This document shows positions 1 through 9,155 of a DNA stretch of 64,000 nucleotides, one piece after another (positions within the stretch are counted from its first letter, which is position 1; each line of letters opens with the position of its first letter). A model generated the notes under the pieces. It ran no database searches. It was not told the DNA's origin and was given only the letters and a program-made list of their open reading frames with translations. Made by a program: the position numbers and the translations under genes. Source of the stretch: an uncultured Coriobacteriaceae bacterium (GTDB taxonomy: Bacteria > Actinomycetota > Coriobacteriia > Coriobacteriales > Atopobiaceae); the NCBI GenBank assembly GCA_902790135.1, contig CADAQM010000005.1:100478-164477 (forward strand), read 5' to 3'.

Positions 1-1
1 C

Positions 2-286
2 AACTGCGTCAGTGACTACTTCTCGCGCACGCCCGAAAACGTCCCGATCGAGGACATCGCCGAGGGGGCCTACGCCGAGGAGGCCGAGACCGATCAGATT
101 GGCGACGCCGAGCTCGCTTCGCAGCTACTTGCGACGCTCGACGACGAGGAGCGTCAGCTGGTATACCTCAAGTACTACGAACAGCTACGTAACACCGAAA
201 TCGCCCAGATCATGGGCATGAACGCATCGACAATATCAACCAAGCTCTCGCGCGCCATGGCCAAGATGCGCGCAGTAGCTTCTTAG
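2..286 (+). CDS. RNA polymerase sigma factor, C-terminal part
   Basis: This is the 3' end of a sigma-70 family factor; the start lies left of the window. The visible 94 residues end in a region-4 helix-turn-helix: 'DDEERQLVYLKYYEQ' followed by 'TEIAQIMGMNASTISTKLSR', the usual recognition helix that contacts the -35 element. The next gene starts 20 bases downstream and encodes a STAS anti-sigma antagonist, followed by a phosphatase/kinase. This looks like the sigma factor controlled by that partner-switching module, in the manner of SigB or SigF. Which subfamily it belongs to cannot be told because regions 1-3 are missing. Confidence 0.8.
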   Translation, partial: NCVSDYFSRTPENVPIEDIAEGAYAEEAETDQIGDAELASQLLATLDDEERQLVYLKYYEQLRNTEIAQIMGMNASTISTKLSRAMAKMRAVAS

Positions 287-306
287 GAGACAGCAAGGAG
301 CAAAGC

Positions 307-609
307 ATGGACATCACCACCAATCTTGACGGCAACACGGGCGCCATTGCGGTCAAGGGCAAGCTCACCGTCGCCACGAGCCCCGAGCTCGAGGATGCCG
401 TACGCCAGCTTGGCACGGGCGCGGTCAACTTTGACATCGACCTCTCCGAGCTCGAGTACATCTCCTCCGCAGGCCTGCGCGTGCTGGTCAGCACCCAGAA
501 GCTTGCCATGCAGCGCGGTGGCTCCATCCGCCTGCTCCACCCGACCGCAGAGGTCACCGAGGTGTTTGAGATGACGGGACTCTCCGAGGTCATGACCATC
601 GTCAGCTAA
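307..609 (+). CDS. STAS-domain anti-sigma factor antagonist
   Basis: A 100-residue single-domain protein of the SpoIIAA/RsbV type. The motif 'YISSAGLRVLVS' (about residues 57-68) is the standard phospho-acceptor loop, with the serine just before AGL. In this family the unphosphorylated form binds the anti-sigma kinase and frees the sigma factor; phosphorylation switches it off. The start follows 'AGGAGACAGCAAGGAGCAAAGC'-type purine-rich sequence directly after the sigma gene, so the two are probably co-transcribed. The kinase and phosphatase that would act on it are fused in the next gene. Confidence 0.9.
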   Translation: MDITTNLDGNTGAIAVKGKLTVATSPELEDAVRQLGTGAVNFDIDLSELEYISSAGLRVLVSTQKLAMQRGGSIRLLHPTAEVTEVFEMTGLSEVMTIVS

Positions 610-730
610 CGACAAGAGTCATCGCACTCAACCGAGACAAGCACTTCTCTCGCGTCAGGCACGCTCTCTTGGGGGTTATCTCGCGTGAGAGGTGTTTGCC
701 ATTAGGCACAGGTATATCCGGGGAGACAGC

Positions 731-3355
731 ATGGCGGCGGCAGGGCAGGCCAACAAACGGGGCATAGGCAACCCGCTCAGGTGGAGGGGGCTCATGGGCG
801 ATGCGTCACGAGGCGCGCGCATCACCTCCATCGTGTTCCTCGTCATCCTGTCTTGCTCCATGGTCGCCACCCAGACCAACTATCTCGTCATCGGAAGCAC
901 CCACGTCATCGCCGTACTGGCCCCCATCGCCGCAGGGTCGCTTCTGTTTGGCACCCTGCCCGGCACCATCATCGGGACCATCGCGGGACTCGCCGAGATG
1001 CTCCACGCCACGCTGCTGCCTCTCGACGCCTACGAGGCATACTTTGCAGCACCAACCAACTCGGTGCTTCTCTTCGCGCTCATCGGCTTTGTGATGGGCG
1101 TGCTCTTTGCCATAGCCGACCGACGCCGTAACGAGCGGGGCGACCTGCAAGGCCTGCTCGTCCTGGCAAGCGCTTGCCTGATTGGGTCGGTGCTGTTCAC
1201 GTTCGTGTTCTCGGTGTCGGTCAACGCCATCAACGACCTGCTCAACCTCACCGTTCCCAGCAACCTGCTCCACGACTTCACCGGCAACCACGAGGTCGTC
1301 TCGCAGATCGTGGCCGACTTCGTCCTGATGATGGCTCTGTCCACCACTGCGGGAGCGCTCGACCGCAGCATCGAATCCCTCAAGGGCGAGCACACCCTGC
1401 GCGCCACCTTCCAGGGATGGCTGGCCGTGGTAGTCTCCATGGCCTACCTGGTCACGGCGGCACTGGGCTACACCTTCATCAGCAGCTCTTGCCTGATGAG
1501 CGCAAACAACCAGATAAAGGGCCAGATTGACTATCTCACCGGGCAGCTCGAGCGCAGCGACCAGATGCTCGACGGCATCGCACGCCGCTCGCAGCTCTCC
1601 GAGAACCGCGTCGAGGAGCTGCACGATAGCACGATAGGCGGCATCGCCACCGGTCTTCCCCTCGGCGTGAACGGCATCTCCGTCATCGCCGAGAACGGCA
1701 TCATCGTCTCGTCAAGCGAGGAGTCCTTCTTGGGGCAATCCTTTGAGGAGGTAGTCGGCAGTGGCCTTCAGGACGGCTTCGACGAGAGCATCTACGACCG
1801 CCCCATGGTGACGCGGTGGTACATGGGCGGCTCAAAGCTCGAATACCTGCGCGCAACCCAAGTGGGTTATGTGCGCGTGAGCAAGACGGGCAACTACCAG
1901 GTGATGGCCGCCCTTCCCGCAAGCGAGGTCTTTGCTTGGAGAAGCCGCATGATGATCGCGTTCTCCCTCGTGTTCGTCGCGCTGTTCGCAACCGTGTACG
2001 TTCAGGCGATGCTCCTGCTCAAGAACGTCGTGGTGCGCGGCATCGACGAGACCAACGCGACACTCAAGCTCATCACCCAAGGCGACCTCGACCAGCGCGT
2101 GAGCGTGAAGGACTCCGTGGAGTTCGTGAGCCTGTCCTCTGGCATCAACGCCACCGTCTCCGCGCTCAAGAACGCCATTGCCGAGGAGGCTGGACGCATC
2201 GACCGCGACCTCAGCACGGCGCGCTCCATCCAGGAGAGTGCCCTGCCTCAGACCTTCCCGCCCTTCCCCGAGGTCGACGCCTTTGACATCTACGCCAGCA
2301 TGTCACCGGCGCGCGAGGTGGGCGGAGACTTCTACGACTTCTTCCTTCTGGACGACCACACGCTCGGCTTCCTCATCGCCGACGTATCCGGCAAGGGCAT
2401 TCCGGCGTCACTGTTCATGATGGCGGCAAAGACCGAGCTGGCCAACTACATGAGCAGCGACATGGACCTCGCCGAAGCCATCCAGACGGCAAACTGGCAC
2501 CTCTGCCAGGGCAACGAAGCCGGCATGTTCGTGACCGTGTGGGCTGCCACGCTCGACTACGAGACGGGCGAGCTCACCTACGTCAACGCCGGGCACAACC
2601 CGCCGATGCTGCGACACAACGGCAGATGGGACTGGCTCCAGTCGCGCGGAGGGCTCTTCTTGGGCATCTTCGACACGGCCAAGTTCCGTAGCAGCACCCT
2701 GAAACTAAGCCGTGGCGACCAGCTGCTGCTGTACACCGATGGTGTCACGGAGGCGTTCAACACCAGGGACGAGCAATACGGAGGCCAGCGGCTCGAGGAG
2801 TTTCTCATGAGGCATACCGAGATGCACCCGCATGCGATAACCGATGCGCTGAAGGACGACGTCCACGCATGGGCAAACGGGACTGAGCAGTCCGACGACA
2901 TCACGATCCTCTCGCTCGAGTACGGGATCGCTCCCGAGGTCAGGGGTTCCATCACGGTCGACGCCACGCTGGACCAACTCGACGACGTGCTTTCCTTCGT
3001 CCATGAGGAGCTCGGGAGGCGCCGCTGCCCCATCGTCGCGCAGAACCAGCTTGACGTGGCCATCGAGGAGCTGTTCGTCAACGTCTGCAACTACGCCTAC
3101 GAGGGCTCTGACAGCCCAGGAACCTGCCGCGTCGAGTATATCTATCGTCCCGACCCCTCCACCATCACCGTCCAGATCACCGACTGGGGCACACCGTTCA
3201 ACCCGCTTGCCCAGGACGACCCGGACAAGCCCACCTCCATTGTCGACACCATGATCGGCGGTCTGGGCATCTTCATGGCAAAGCAGCTGACCGACGACAT
3301 GAGCTACGTGCGCGACGGCAACGCGAATGTGGTCGCCATCAGCAAGAGCTGGTAG
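731..3355 (+). CDS. Membrane SpoIIE-type PP2C phosphatase fused to RsbW-like kinase
   Basis: An 874-residue protein with several membrane segments in the N-terminal half, an extracytoplasmic sensor-like stretch, another membrane segment, a HAMP-like linker ('LKLITQGDLDQRVSV'), a PP2C/SpoIIE phosphatase domain and a C-terminal HATPase domain. Phosphatase metal ligands are visible in 'REVGGDFYDF', 'IADVSGKGIPAS', 'LYTDGVTEA' and 'SDDITIL'. The kinase N-box is 'AIEELFVNVCNYAY', followed by 'DWGTPF' and 'GGLGIFMAKQL'. One polypeptide could therefore phosphorylate and dephosphorylate the STAS partner encoded upstream. I chose ATG 731 because GGGGAGA stands just before it; an in-frame GTG at 692 would add 13 residues without a clear ribosome site. 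Confidence 0.9.
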   Translation: MAAAGQANKRGIGNPLRWRGLMGDASRGARITSIVFLVILSCSMVATQTNYLVIGSTHVIAVLAPIAAGSLLFGTLPGTIIGTIAGLAEMLHATLLPLDAYEAYFAAPTNSVLLFALIGFVMGVLFAIADRRRNERGDLQGLLVLASACLIGSVLFTFVFSVSVNAINDLLNLTVPSNLLHDFTGNHEVVSQIVADFVLMMALSTTAGALDRSIESLKGEHTLRATFQGWLAVVVSMAYLVTAALGYTFISSSCLMSANNQIKGQIDYLTGQLERSDQMLDGIARRSQLSENRVEELHDSTIGGIATGLPLGVNGISVIAENGIIVSSSEESFLGQSFEEVVGSGLQDGFDESIYDRPMVTRWYMGGSKLEYLRATQVGYVRVSKTGNYQVMAALPASEVFAWRSRMMIAFSLVFVALFATVYVQAMLLLKNVVVRGIDETNATLKLITQGDLDQRVSVKDSVEFVSLSSGINATVSALKNAIAEEAGRIDRDLSTARSIQESALPQTFPPFPEVDAFDIYASMSPAREVGGDFYDFFLLDDHTLGFLIADVSGKGIPASLFMMAAKTELANYMSSDMDLAEAIQTANWHLCQGNEAGMFVTVWAATLDYETGELTYVNAGHNPPMLRHNGRWDWLQSRGGLFLGIFDTAKFRSSTLKLSRGDQLLLYTDGVTEAFNTRDEQYGGQRLEEFLMRHTEMHPHAITDALKDDVHAWANGTEQSDDITILSLEYGIAPEVRGSITVDATLDQLDDVLSFVHEELGRRRCPIVAQNQLDVAIEELFVNVCNYAYEGSDSPGTCRVEYIYRPDPSTITVQITDWGTPFNPLAQDDPDKPTSIVDTMIGGLGIFMAKQLTDDMSYVRDGNANVVAISKSW

Positions 3356-3388
3356 GACGGGCACCGCATTCGGGCTCCAATAACAGAC

Positions 3389-3423
3389 GAGCGCCCCAGA
3401 CCATCTGGCCTGGGGCGCTCTTT
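3389..3423 (+). terminator. Rho-independent terminator
   Basis: The arms GAGCGCCCCAG and CTGGGGCGCTC form an 11-bp perfect stem followed by TTT. It sits 33 bases after the phosphatase/kinase gene and before the convergent small-peptide gene. Confidence 0.8.
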
Positions 3424-3469
3424 CGTAACCCGCATCGCATGGATGCGGCGTCTCAACCAATGGGAAGGT

Positions 3470-3670
3470 CTACGGCCGCTTGAACGGGTCCTCCTCTAGA
3501 AAGGGGACGCCTGCCGCAGCCAGCATGTCGAGCTCGTCGTCCGCAAGCTCCATCCCCTGATCACCCTGATCCAGCTCGGCCAGGCAACGCTGCAGGAGAT
3601 TCTCCTTGAAGGCCTGCTTGCCAACCGAATAGTCCCTCGACAGTACGCGCTCGATCATTTTGTCGTTCAT
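3470..3670 (-). CDS. Small peptide with double-glycine-like leader, candidate NHLM exporter substrate
   Basis: A 66-residue peptide. The start ATG (3670) follows AAGGGGAC at proper spacing; an upstream in-frame extension lacks a ribosome site. Residues 1-54 look like a leader: charged and helical, ending in 'ELADDELDMLAAAG', which resembles the 'LSDEELDxVAGG' end of leaders cut by C39 peptidases. After the small-residue pair comes a 12-residue acidic tail, 'VPFLEEDPFKRP'. The only cysteine is in the leader, so lanthionine or disulfide modification of the tail is excluded. A C39-peptidase ABC exporter is encoded about 3.3 kb away on the same strand. That this is its substrate is inference; a small regulatory protein is possible. 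Confidence 0.65.
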   Translation of the reverse strand: MNDKMIERVLSRDYSVGKQAFKENLLQRCLAELDQGDQGMELADDELDMLAAAGVPFLEEDPFKRP

Positions 3671-3998
3671 GTCCGTCCCCTTACGCCGGAGTTTCTCGCT
3701 TTGCCAGTTAGTACTGCCGGCGCTCGCAGTCTGTCTCAAACTTTTCTCTATTTTATGCGACTCTGCAAAAGTTTTCTCGCCAAGCGTCAATCCGATACCA
3801 CATCGGCAGAACTCTTGTTATGTCTGGCTAGCATTTTCGCAGGTAGATATATATGCCGACAACCACTCACACACCTTCTTTCGTACAATTCCAAGCTTGT
3901 TTGAGACAAAACGGCCGTGGGACTGTATTAAGTTCGAAGTCAAAACGGGCACAAAGGCGCATGCAACTTGAGCGCCAAAACAAAGAGGAGGAACATCC
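3671..3998. other. Intergenic region between divergent genes
   Basis: This stretch of 328 bases separates the leader-peptide gene (minus) from the membrane-protein gene (plus) and is visibly more AT-rich than the surroundings. It should hold both promoters. The best plus-strand candidate is listed separately; on the minus strand I see a TTGACG at about 3800-3795 but no well-spaced -10. Confidence 0.5.
3901..3929 (+). promoter_or_regulatory. Candidate sigma-70 promoter
   Basis: TTGAGA (3901-3906), a 17-base spacer and TGTATT (3924-3929), about 70 bases upstream of the membrane-protein start at 3999. The -35 matches 5 of 6 and the -10 matches 4 of 6. Confidence 0.4.
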
Positions 3999-4646
3999 AT
4001 GAAATTCCAGAACGCATACAAAGGCATTGGCAAAATCTACCTGGCAGAGGTTCTCGAGCTTATCGGGGCAATTCTTTTGGGAATCGGCGTCGCCGCAGGC
4101 TTTTTCGGCATGAGAACCGAGGGGCAAGTCGAGGCGGCCGTCACCAGCAGTCTTGCGCTTGGAGCCTTTTTGGCCTTCCTGCCTGGCATTATCCTGCCGA
4201 TTGTCAGCCTGATCCTCTCGATACTCGGTCTTAGCGAGGCGAGCAAGGACGAGCCCACTCAGCTGCGCACCGCCTTCATCTCCTGCATCGGCGCACTTGC
4301 CTTCTCGGCCATCGCTGGCGTCATCGAGAGCGTCGGTGGCGCCCCCAACCTCATGAGCAGCCTCTTCGAGCTTCTCGCCACCTTGGCCTCCCTGTTCGTC
4401 ACGATTTTCACCATCGGCGGCATCAGCAAGCTCATGACCCGCATCGGTCGCAACGACCTCGTCAGCCGCGGCAACCAGATTCTGTGGCTGCTCGTTGCAG
4501 CGCAGCTCGCCGAGCAGGTCGCCCGCATGCTTCCGCAGGGCACCCTCGTCAGCATCCTCGAGCTTGCCGCCATCATCTTCAGCACGGTCATGTGCATCAT
4601 GTACCTCGGCTTCCTGCGCAACTCTCGCAACGCACTTGCCGCATAA
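3999..4646 (+). CDS. Multispanning membrane protein of unknown function
   Basis: A 215-residue hydrophobic protein with about five to six predicted membrane segments, for example 'LIGAILLGIGVAAGFFG', 'LALGAFLAFLPGIILPIVSL', 'LLATLASLFVTIFTIGGI' and the C-terminal 'LAAIIFSTVMCIMYLGFL'. AGAGGAGG precedes ATG 3999 at good spacing. I recognise no catalytic motif. It lies alone between the leader-peptide gene and the NHLM export operon, so an immunity or accessory role is conceivable, but it has its own promoter and terminator and nothing in the sequence proves the link. Confidence 0.75.
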   Translation: MKFQNAYKGIGKIYLAEVLELIGAILLGIGVAAGFFGMRTEGQVEAAVTSSLALGAFLAFLPGIILPIVSLILSILGLSEASKDEPTQLRTAFISCIGALAFSAIAGVIESVGGAPNLMSSLFELLATLASLFVTIFTIGGISKLMTRIGRNDLVSRGNQILWLLVAAQLAEQVARMLPQGTLVSILELAAIIFSTVMCIMYLGFLRNSRNALAA

Positions 4647-4675
4647 CCTGCAGCTCACACAGCCAGCAACGCAAT

Positions 4676-4716
4676 GGGCGGGCGCATCCACAACCGGATG
4701 CGCCCGCCCTCTGTTT
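4676..4716 (+). terminator. Rho-independent terminator between convergent genes
   Basis: GGGCGGGCGCATCC and GGATGCGCCCGCCC form a perfect 14-bp stem with a six-base loop, followed by TCTGTTT. It terminates the membrane-protein gene and may also stop leftward transcription from the exporter operon. Confidence 0.8.
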
Positions 4717-4759
4717 GCCTGTATCAGTTGCAGGGTTGCGTCGCCTGCCCGATGGATGC

Positions 4760-6946
4760 CTACTCCAGGCGCTGGCGCCTGACCAAGTCGGCAAAGAGGC
4801 CGTCATGGGCAATGAGCTCGTCGTAGCTACCCTCCTCGGCAATGTGGCCATCGTCCACCACGAGGATGCGGTCGCAGTGGCGCACGGTCGACAGGCGATG
4901 GGCCACCACTACACGCGTGCACTTGAGCTGGGCGAGAGAGTCTGAGACGTGCTTTTGGGTGACGTTGTCCAAGGCGCTCGTCGCCTCGTCGAGCATCAGG
5001 ATGCGCCGGTCGCCGCACACGGCCCGGGCAATCATGATGCGCTGGCGCTGACCGCCCGACACGCCACCCGAGCCTTCGCTCAGGATCGTCTGCATGCCCA
5101 TCGGCATCTGGCGGATGTCGTCCGCGATGCCTGCGATCTCAGCCGCCCGCCACGCATCGTCGATCGTCGAGCTCGGTGCCGCAATCGTGATGTTGGACGC
5201 GATGTCGCCCAAGAAGAGGCGACCGTCCTGCATGACCGAGCCGATCGACTGCCTCAGGCTCCTGAGGTCGATCTTGCTGACATCGTAACGACCGTAGAAG
5301 ATGCTCCCGCGCTCGGGCTTCTCGAAGCCCAGAAGCAGACGGATGATGGTCGACTTGCCACATCCGCTCTTGCCGACGATGGCCACGTACTCGCCTGGGC
5401 GGATGTCAAAGGAGAGGTCCCTGAGCACGTAGGGGGACTTGTCGTCGTAGCGGAACGAAATGCCCGACACCGAGATGGCGCCGCTGAGCCTCTCCACACT
5501 GGGCTTGTCCTCCCCCACCTCGGGCAGCGTCTCGAGGATGGGTTTGACGACCTCAAGCGTGGGCCCGATCTGGGCAACCTGGCTCACCGTGCTGGAGAGC
5601 GACATCAGGGCGCCGGTCACCTGGCCAAAGGCCACACTGAAAGCCATGTAGTCGGCCACGCTCACCTCAGACGTTCCGGCAAGGTAATAGATGACGATCG
5701 AGCCCAGCATGCTGATGAAGGCAACGAAGGCCGGCAGCGCGCGCTCGATCGTGGGGCGGTTGTAGGTAGAACGGGCGTAGCCTGCGTACTGGTGGGCCCA
5801 CTTGGCAAAGGCGCGATCCTCCGCTCCAGCAAGCTTGATCTTCTGGATGCCGTTCAGAAGCGCCGTCACCAGACCCGAGAGACGCGTGGACTCCTGCATC
5901 GCCTGATGCTGGCGCTTAGCCGAGATGACGGCCACCAGGACCGACAGCAACGCCTGCAGCACCGCAACCACCAGCGCGGGCACCGCCAGCACAGGGGCAT
6001 ACAGGGCGATCTGGCCGATGTACACCAGCGAGAGCACGCTCGTGAGGCCGGTCCCCAGCACGAGCGAAGTGAGCAGGTCGACGAGCAACGTTACCTGCGA
6101 GACGCGGCTCGCCAGGTTGCCCGATGCGTACTCCTTGAAGAAGGAGGTCGGCAGCAGGAGGATGCGCGAGAAGGTGGCCGCCTCGGTCGCGGTCTGGAGC
6201 TTTGTGGACACGCGGCCCATCACCAGGGTGCGCGAGATGCCAAACAGGGTGCTCGACAGGGCGACACCCAGAAGAAGCATGCCGATAGGAAGGATGAGAT
6301 TGGCTTGACCGCTTGGCACGACGGTGCCAAAGGCAATGCTGTTTGCCCAGGCGGGGAGGAGTCCGACCAGGGTGGAGATGGCTGCCACCGCCATGACAAA
6401 GAGGTAGTCGCTGCGGTCGAGCACATGCATGATGTAGAGGAAGAGGCTGTTGACGCTCAGCTTCTCCAGCGGGAACGCGCGATAGAAGTAGACGGCTTCC
6501 GACTCGATGTGGGAGGCTGTGCTGGCATTGACCTTGCAGCGCCGCCCCGTATTGGGATCGTGATAGAAGTAGCCGCCCGACGTGCGCGGGAGCAGCGCGA
6601 CGGGCTCGCCCGTGTCAAGGCGCGCCATCATGACGCCGAAGGCGTCGCGATACCAGGCACCCTCGAGTCGCACCGTGCGATGCATGGTGCCCGAAGGACG
6701 GCAGAGCCACTCCATGCGCGCCTCGAAGTCGGTCAGGCCATCGGGGGCCGTCCCAGGGGTCACGCCACAATAGCGAAGGCACGTACGCACAGCGCCATCT
6801 GCCAGCTCGAGGTCATCCACCCTGAAGCTGGGTGCGTTGCGCATGCCGCCCACACTCGCGGCAAGCTCCGCATACGAGCGCTCAAGCAGCTCGGCATCGA
6901 GCTCCTTGCGCATCTCAATCTGCGATTTCAGCCCAAAAAAGGCCAT
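4760..6946 (-). CDS. NHLM-type bacteriocin ABC exporter, ATP-binding/permease (ABC2)
   Basis: A 728-residue half-transporter. The first ~170 residues form a soluble domain with 'EPVALLPRTSGGYFYHDPNTG' and 'EAVYFYRAFPLEKLS', the layout known from NHLM_micro_ABC2 proteins; it has no C39 cysteine. An exporter membrane domain follows, then an ATPase with Walker A 'GKSGCGKST', signature 'VSGGQRQR', Walker B 'ILMLDEATSALD' and switch 'VVVAHRLSTV'. It is the last gene of the export operon and probably pairs with the peptidase-carrying ABC1. ATG 6946 follows AAGGGAAGG; a GTG at 6997 would overlap ABC1 but has its purine tract too close. Confidence 0.88.
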   Translation of the reverse strand: MAFFGLKSQIEMRKELDAELLERSYAELAASVGGMRNAPSFRVDDLELADGAVRTCLRYCGVTPGTAPDGLTDFEARMEWLCRPSGTMHRTVRLEGAWYRDAFGVMMARLDTGEPVALLPRTSGGYFYHDPNTGRRCKVNASTASHIESEAVYFYRAFPLEKLSVNSLFLYIMHVLDRSDYLFVMAVAAISTLVGLLPAWANSIAFGTVVPSGQANLILPIGMLLLGVALSSTLFGISRTLVMGRVSTKLQTATEAATFSRILLLPTSFFKEYASGNLASRVSQVTLLVDLLTSLVLGTGLTSVLSLVYIGQIALYAPVLAVPALVVAVLQALLSVLVAVISAKRQHQAMQESTRLSGLVTALLNGIQKIKLAGAEDRAFAKWAHQYAGYARSTYNRPTIERALPAFVAFISMLGSIVIYYLAGTSEVSVADYMAFSVAFGQVTGALMSLSSTVSQVAQIGPTLEVVKPILETLPEVGEDKPSVERLSGAISVSGISFRYDDKSPYVLRDLSFDIRPGEYVAIVGKSGCGKSTIIRLLLGFEKPERGSIFYGRYDVSKIDLRSLRQSIGSVMQDGRLFLGDIASNITIAAPSSTIDDAWRAAEIAGIADDIRQMPMGMQTILSEGSGGVSGGQRQRIMIARAVCGDRRILMLDEATSALDNVTQKHVSDSLAQLKCTRVVVAHRLSTVRHCDRILVVDDGHIAEEGSYDELIAHDGLFADLVRRQRLE

Positions 6947-6989
6947 GCGCACCTTCCCTTCGGTGCGGTCCGTACGCAGGGACCGCCCT

Positions 6990-9155
6990 CTAGTCACTCC
7001 TCACAAGCTCGGCATAGGCACCGTCTTTTGCCAACAACTCGTCATGCGTGCCGCGCTCCAGCACCTTGCCCTGGTCGAGCACGATAATCTCGTCACAGTC
7101 CCTGATGGTCGAGAGGCGATGCGCCACCACTATGCAGGTGATCTCGCGGTTGCGAATCCGCCTGATGACCTCGGCTTCGGTCTGCGCATCAAGAGCGCTT
7201 GTCGCTTCGTCCAGAATGATGACCGTGGGATCCTGCGCCAGCACGCGCGCAATCTCCAGCCGCTGCAGCTGACCACCGGAGAAGTTCTTGCCGCCAGGCA
7301 GGATGCGGCTCTCGTAGCCACCCTCGCGCTCTGCGATGACCTGATGGATGTCCGCGTCACGGCAGGCCATGATGACCTCGTAGTCCTCTATGGACTTGTC
7401 CCACAGCTTCACGTTCTGGTTCACCGTATCGTCGAAGGTGACGATGTCCTGGTCGACCACGGCAAGCGACCCGCGCAGCACCGAGCGCGGAATCTCCTCC
7501 AGCGGGGCGCCGTCAAAGCGGATCTCCCCGCCCCACGGCTTGTAGAGCCCGGAGACGATCTTGGCGATGGTGGACTTCCCACAGCCCGACGACCCCACGA
7601 GCGCAACCCATTGCCCTGGCTCGAGATGCAGGTCGAAGTTCTCGATGAGCGGCTTGTCCAGTGGAGAGTAGCCAAAGGTGACCTTGTCCAGATCCACCGC
7701 CCCACGCAGCTTCTCGCGACCAAAGGCGGATGCCGCATCGATCTCCTCGTCCAGCGACGATTCCTCGGGGACGTCGCTCTCGTAGCGCATGACGTCCTCG
7801 ACGCGCTCGACCTGGGTCTGCATCTCCTGCACCGTCTGCCCCAACCCAATGAGCTGGGTCACCGGCGCCATGAAGGACCCCAAGAAGCCCTGGAAGGCCA
7901 GAAGCGCGCCAGGCGTGAATCCTCGCGCGACGATGAGCCAGATGCCCACCAGAAGCACTGCGATATTGCTGAGCTGCGAGAGGATCGTAGGCACGGCACC
8001 CAGGTACTCGTTGATGGCGGTCATGCGCGCGTTGCCATCGGTGACGTTTGCCTGGTAGCCCGCCCAGCGCTGGAAGTAGCCGGTCTCGGCACCCGCTGCC
8101 TTGATGGTCTCGATCATGTCCACGCCTGCGACGGTTGCGGCATACAGCTTGCCGGAGTCGGTGACGACGGAGCGCGCCACGTTTACGCGCTTGTCTGAGA
8201 TGTAGCGTGCGACCAAGGCGTCAAGCACCACCGTCACGATGCCAACCAGCGTGAGCACCAGGCTGTAGCGCACCATGATGGCCAGATAGAGCACGAGCAT
8301 GACCGAGTTGATGAGAACGGGCGCCAGCTGCCCGACAAGCGAGAAGGCGATGGTCTCGTTTGCCGCCTGACGCTGCTGGAGGTCGCCCACCATGCGCTGC
8401 GAGTAGAAGTTCATCGGCAGGTGCAGCAGGTGACGCATGAAGCGCGAGGACGACACCACGGCCAGCTTTCCCTGGATGTTCACCAGATAGACCGCATTGA
8501 GCACGTTGACTATGGTCAAAAGCACCGCGATGAGCGCCATGACCATCGTGAGGGGCACCAGCCACTCGGGATTGTTCCCGGAGAGCACGTGGTCGAGGAA
8601 GACGCGGCTGAGCGAGGTGTTGAAGATGCCAAGAAGCGACGAGATGGCTGCGGTCGTCATCACAAAGGCGATGGCAGGCCCCAACCCGGCAAGGTACGCC
8701 AGCGAGGACTTGAGGCCCGAGGGCGGCTCTCCACCTCTCTCGAAGGCATCGGTCGGCTCGAAGACCAGCGCGATGCCCGTGAAGGACTTGTTGAAGTCGT
8801 CGAGGGTGACCCGCACCTGGCCGCGTGCCGGGTCATTGAGGTAGGCGTACTTGCCCTTTATGCCACGCAGCACCACAAAGTGATTGAAGTTCCAGAAGAT
8901 GATGCAGGGATAGGGCGAACGCTTTGCCAGGGCATTCACCGAGAAGGACATGCCCTTCGCGGCAAGGCCGTAGCTACGCGCCGCCGCAAGAACGTTGCTC
9001 GCCTTGCTGCCGTCGCGCGAGACGCCGCAGTCCGCACGCACCTGCTCGAGGGGAACCCAGCGCCCATAGTAGGCAAGGATCATGGTCAGGCAGGCCGCTC
9101 CGCACTCGAGGGCCTCCATCTGCATGACCTGTGGAACCTTGGGCAACCTGCTCAC
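6990..9155 (-). CDS. NHLM-type bacteriocin ABC exporter with C39 peptidase (ABC1)
   Basis: A 721-residue protein. The N-terminal ~130 residues are a C39 peptidase: catalytic cysteine in 'ALECGAACLTMILAYYG' (about residue 19), histidine in 'IIFWNFNHFVVLRG' and aspartate in 'YLNDPARG'. A membrane domain follows, then an ATPase with Walker A 'GSSGCGKST', signature 'FSGGQLQR' and Walker B 'VIILDEATSALD'. The family cleaves leader peptides after a Gly-Gly-like pair while exporting the mature peptide. GTG 9155 overlaps the stop of the membrane-fusion gene as GTGA, a sign of translational coupling. All catalytic residues are present, so it should be active. Confidence 0.93.
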   Translation of the reverse strand: MSRLPKVPQVMQMEALECGAACLTMILAYYGRWVPLEQVRADCGVSRDGSKASNVLAAARSYGLAAKGMSFSVNALAKRSPYPCIIFWNFNHFVVLRGIKGKYAYLNDPARGQVRVTLDDFNKSFTGIALVFEPTDAFERGGEPPSGLKSSLAYLAGLGPAIAFVMTTAAISSLLGIFNTSLSRVFLDHVLSGNNPEWLVPLTMVMALIAVLLTIVNVLNAVYLVNIQGKLAVVSSSRFMRHLLHLPMNFYSQRMVGDLQQRQAANETIAFSLVGQLAPVLINSVMLVLYLAIMVRYSLVLTLVGIVTVVLDALVARYISDKRVNVARSVVTDSGKLYAATVAGVDMIETIKAAGAETGYFQRWAGYQANVTDGNARMTAINEYLGAVPTILSQLSNIAVLLVGIWLIVARGFTPGALLAFQGFLGSFMAPVTQLIGLGQTVQEMQTQVERVEDVMRYESDVPEESSLDEEIDAASAFGREKLRGAVDLDKVTFGYSPLDKPLIENFDLHLEPGQWVALVGSSGCGKSTIAKIVSGLYKPWGGEIRFDGAPLEEIPRSVLRGSLAVVDQDIVTFDDTVNQNVKLWDKSIEDYEVIMACRDADIHQVIAEREGGYESRILPGGKNFSGGQLQRLEIARVLAQDPTVIILDEATSALDAQTEAEVIRRIRNREITCIVVAHRLSTIRDCDEIIVLDQGKVLERGTHDELLAKDGAYAELVRSD

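Noticed and set aside
6947..6997. Upstream GTG start for the second exporter protein
   Set aside because: The purine tract is only about one base before the GTG, and the N-terminal residues it adds do not look like the family's usual start; ATG 6946 has a better site.
4949..7087. Long open frame (712 codons) on the plus strand opposite the second exporter gene
   Set aside because: It is antisense to a gene with complete ABC motifs, its translation is full of low-complexity His/Arg/Gly stretches, and it has no ribosome site. High GC content keeps this frame open.
6837..8198. Open frame of 453 codons opposite the C39 exporter gene
   Set aside because: Shadow of the exporter; repetitive residue composition, no domain.
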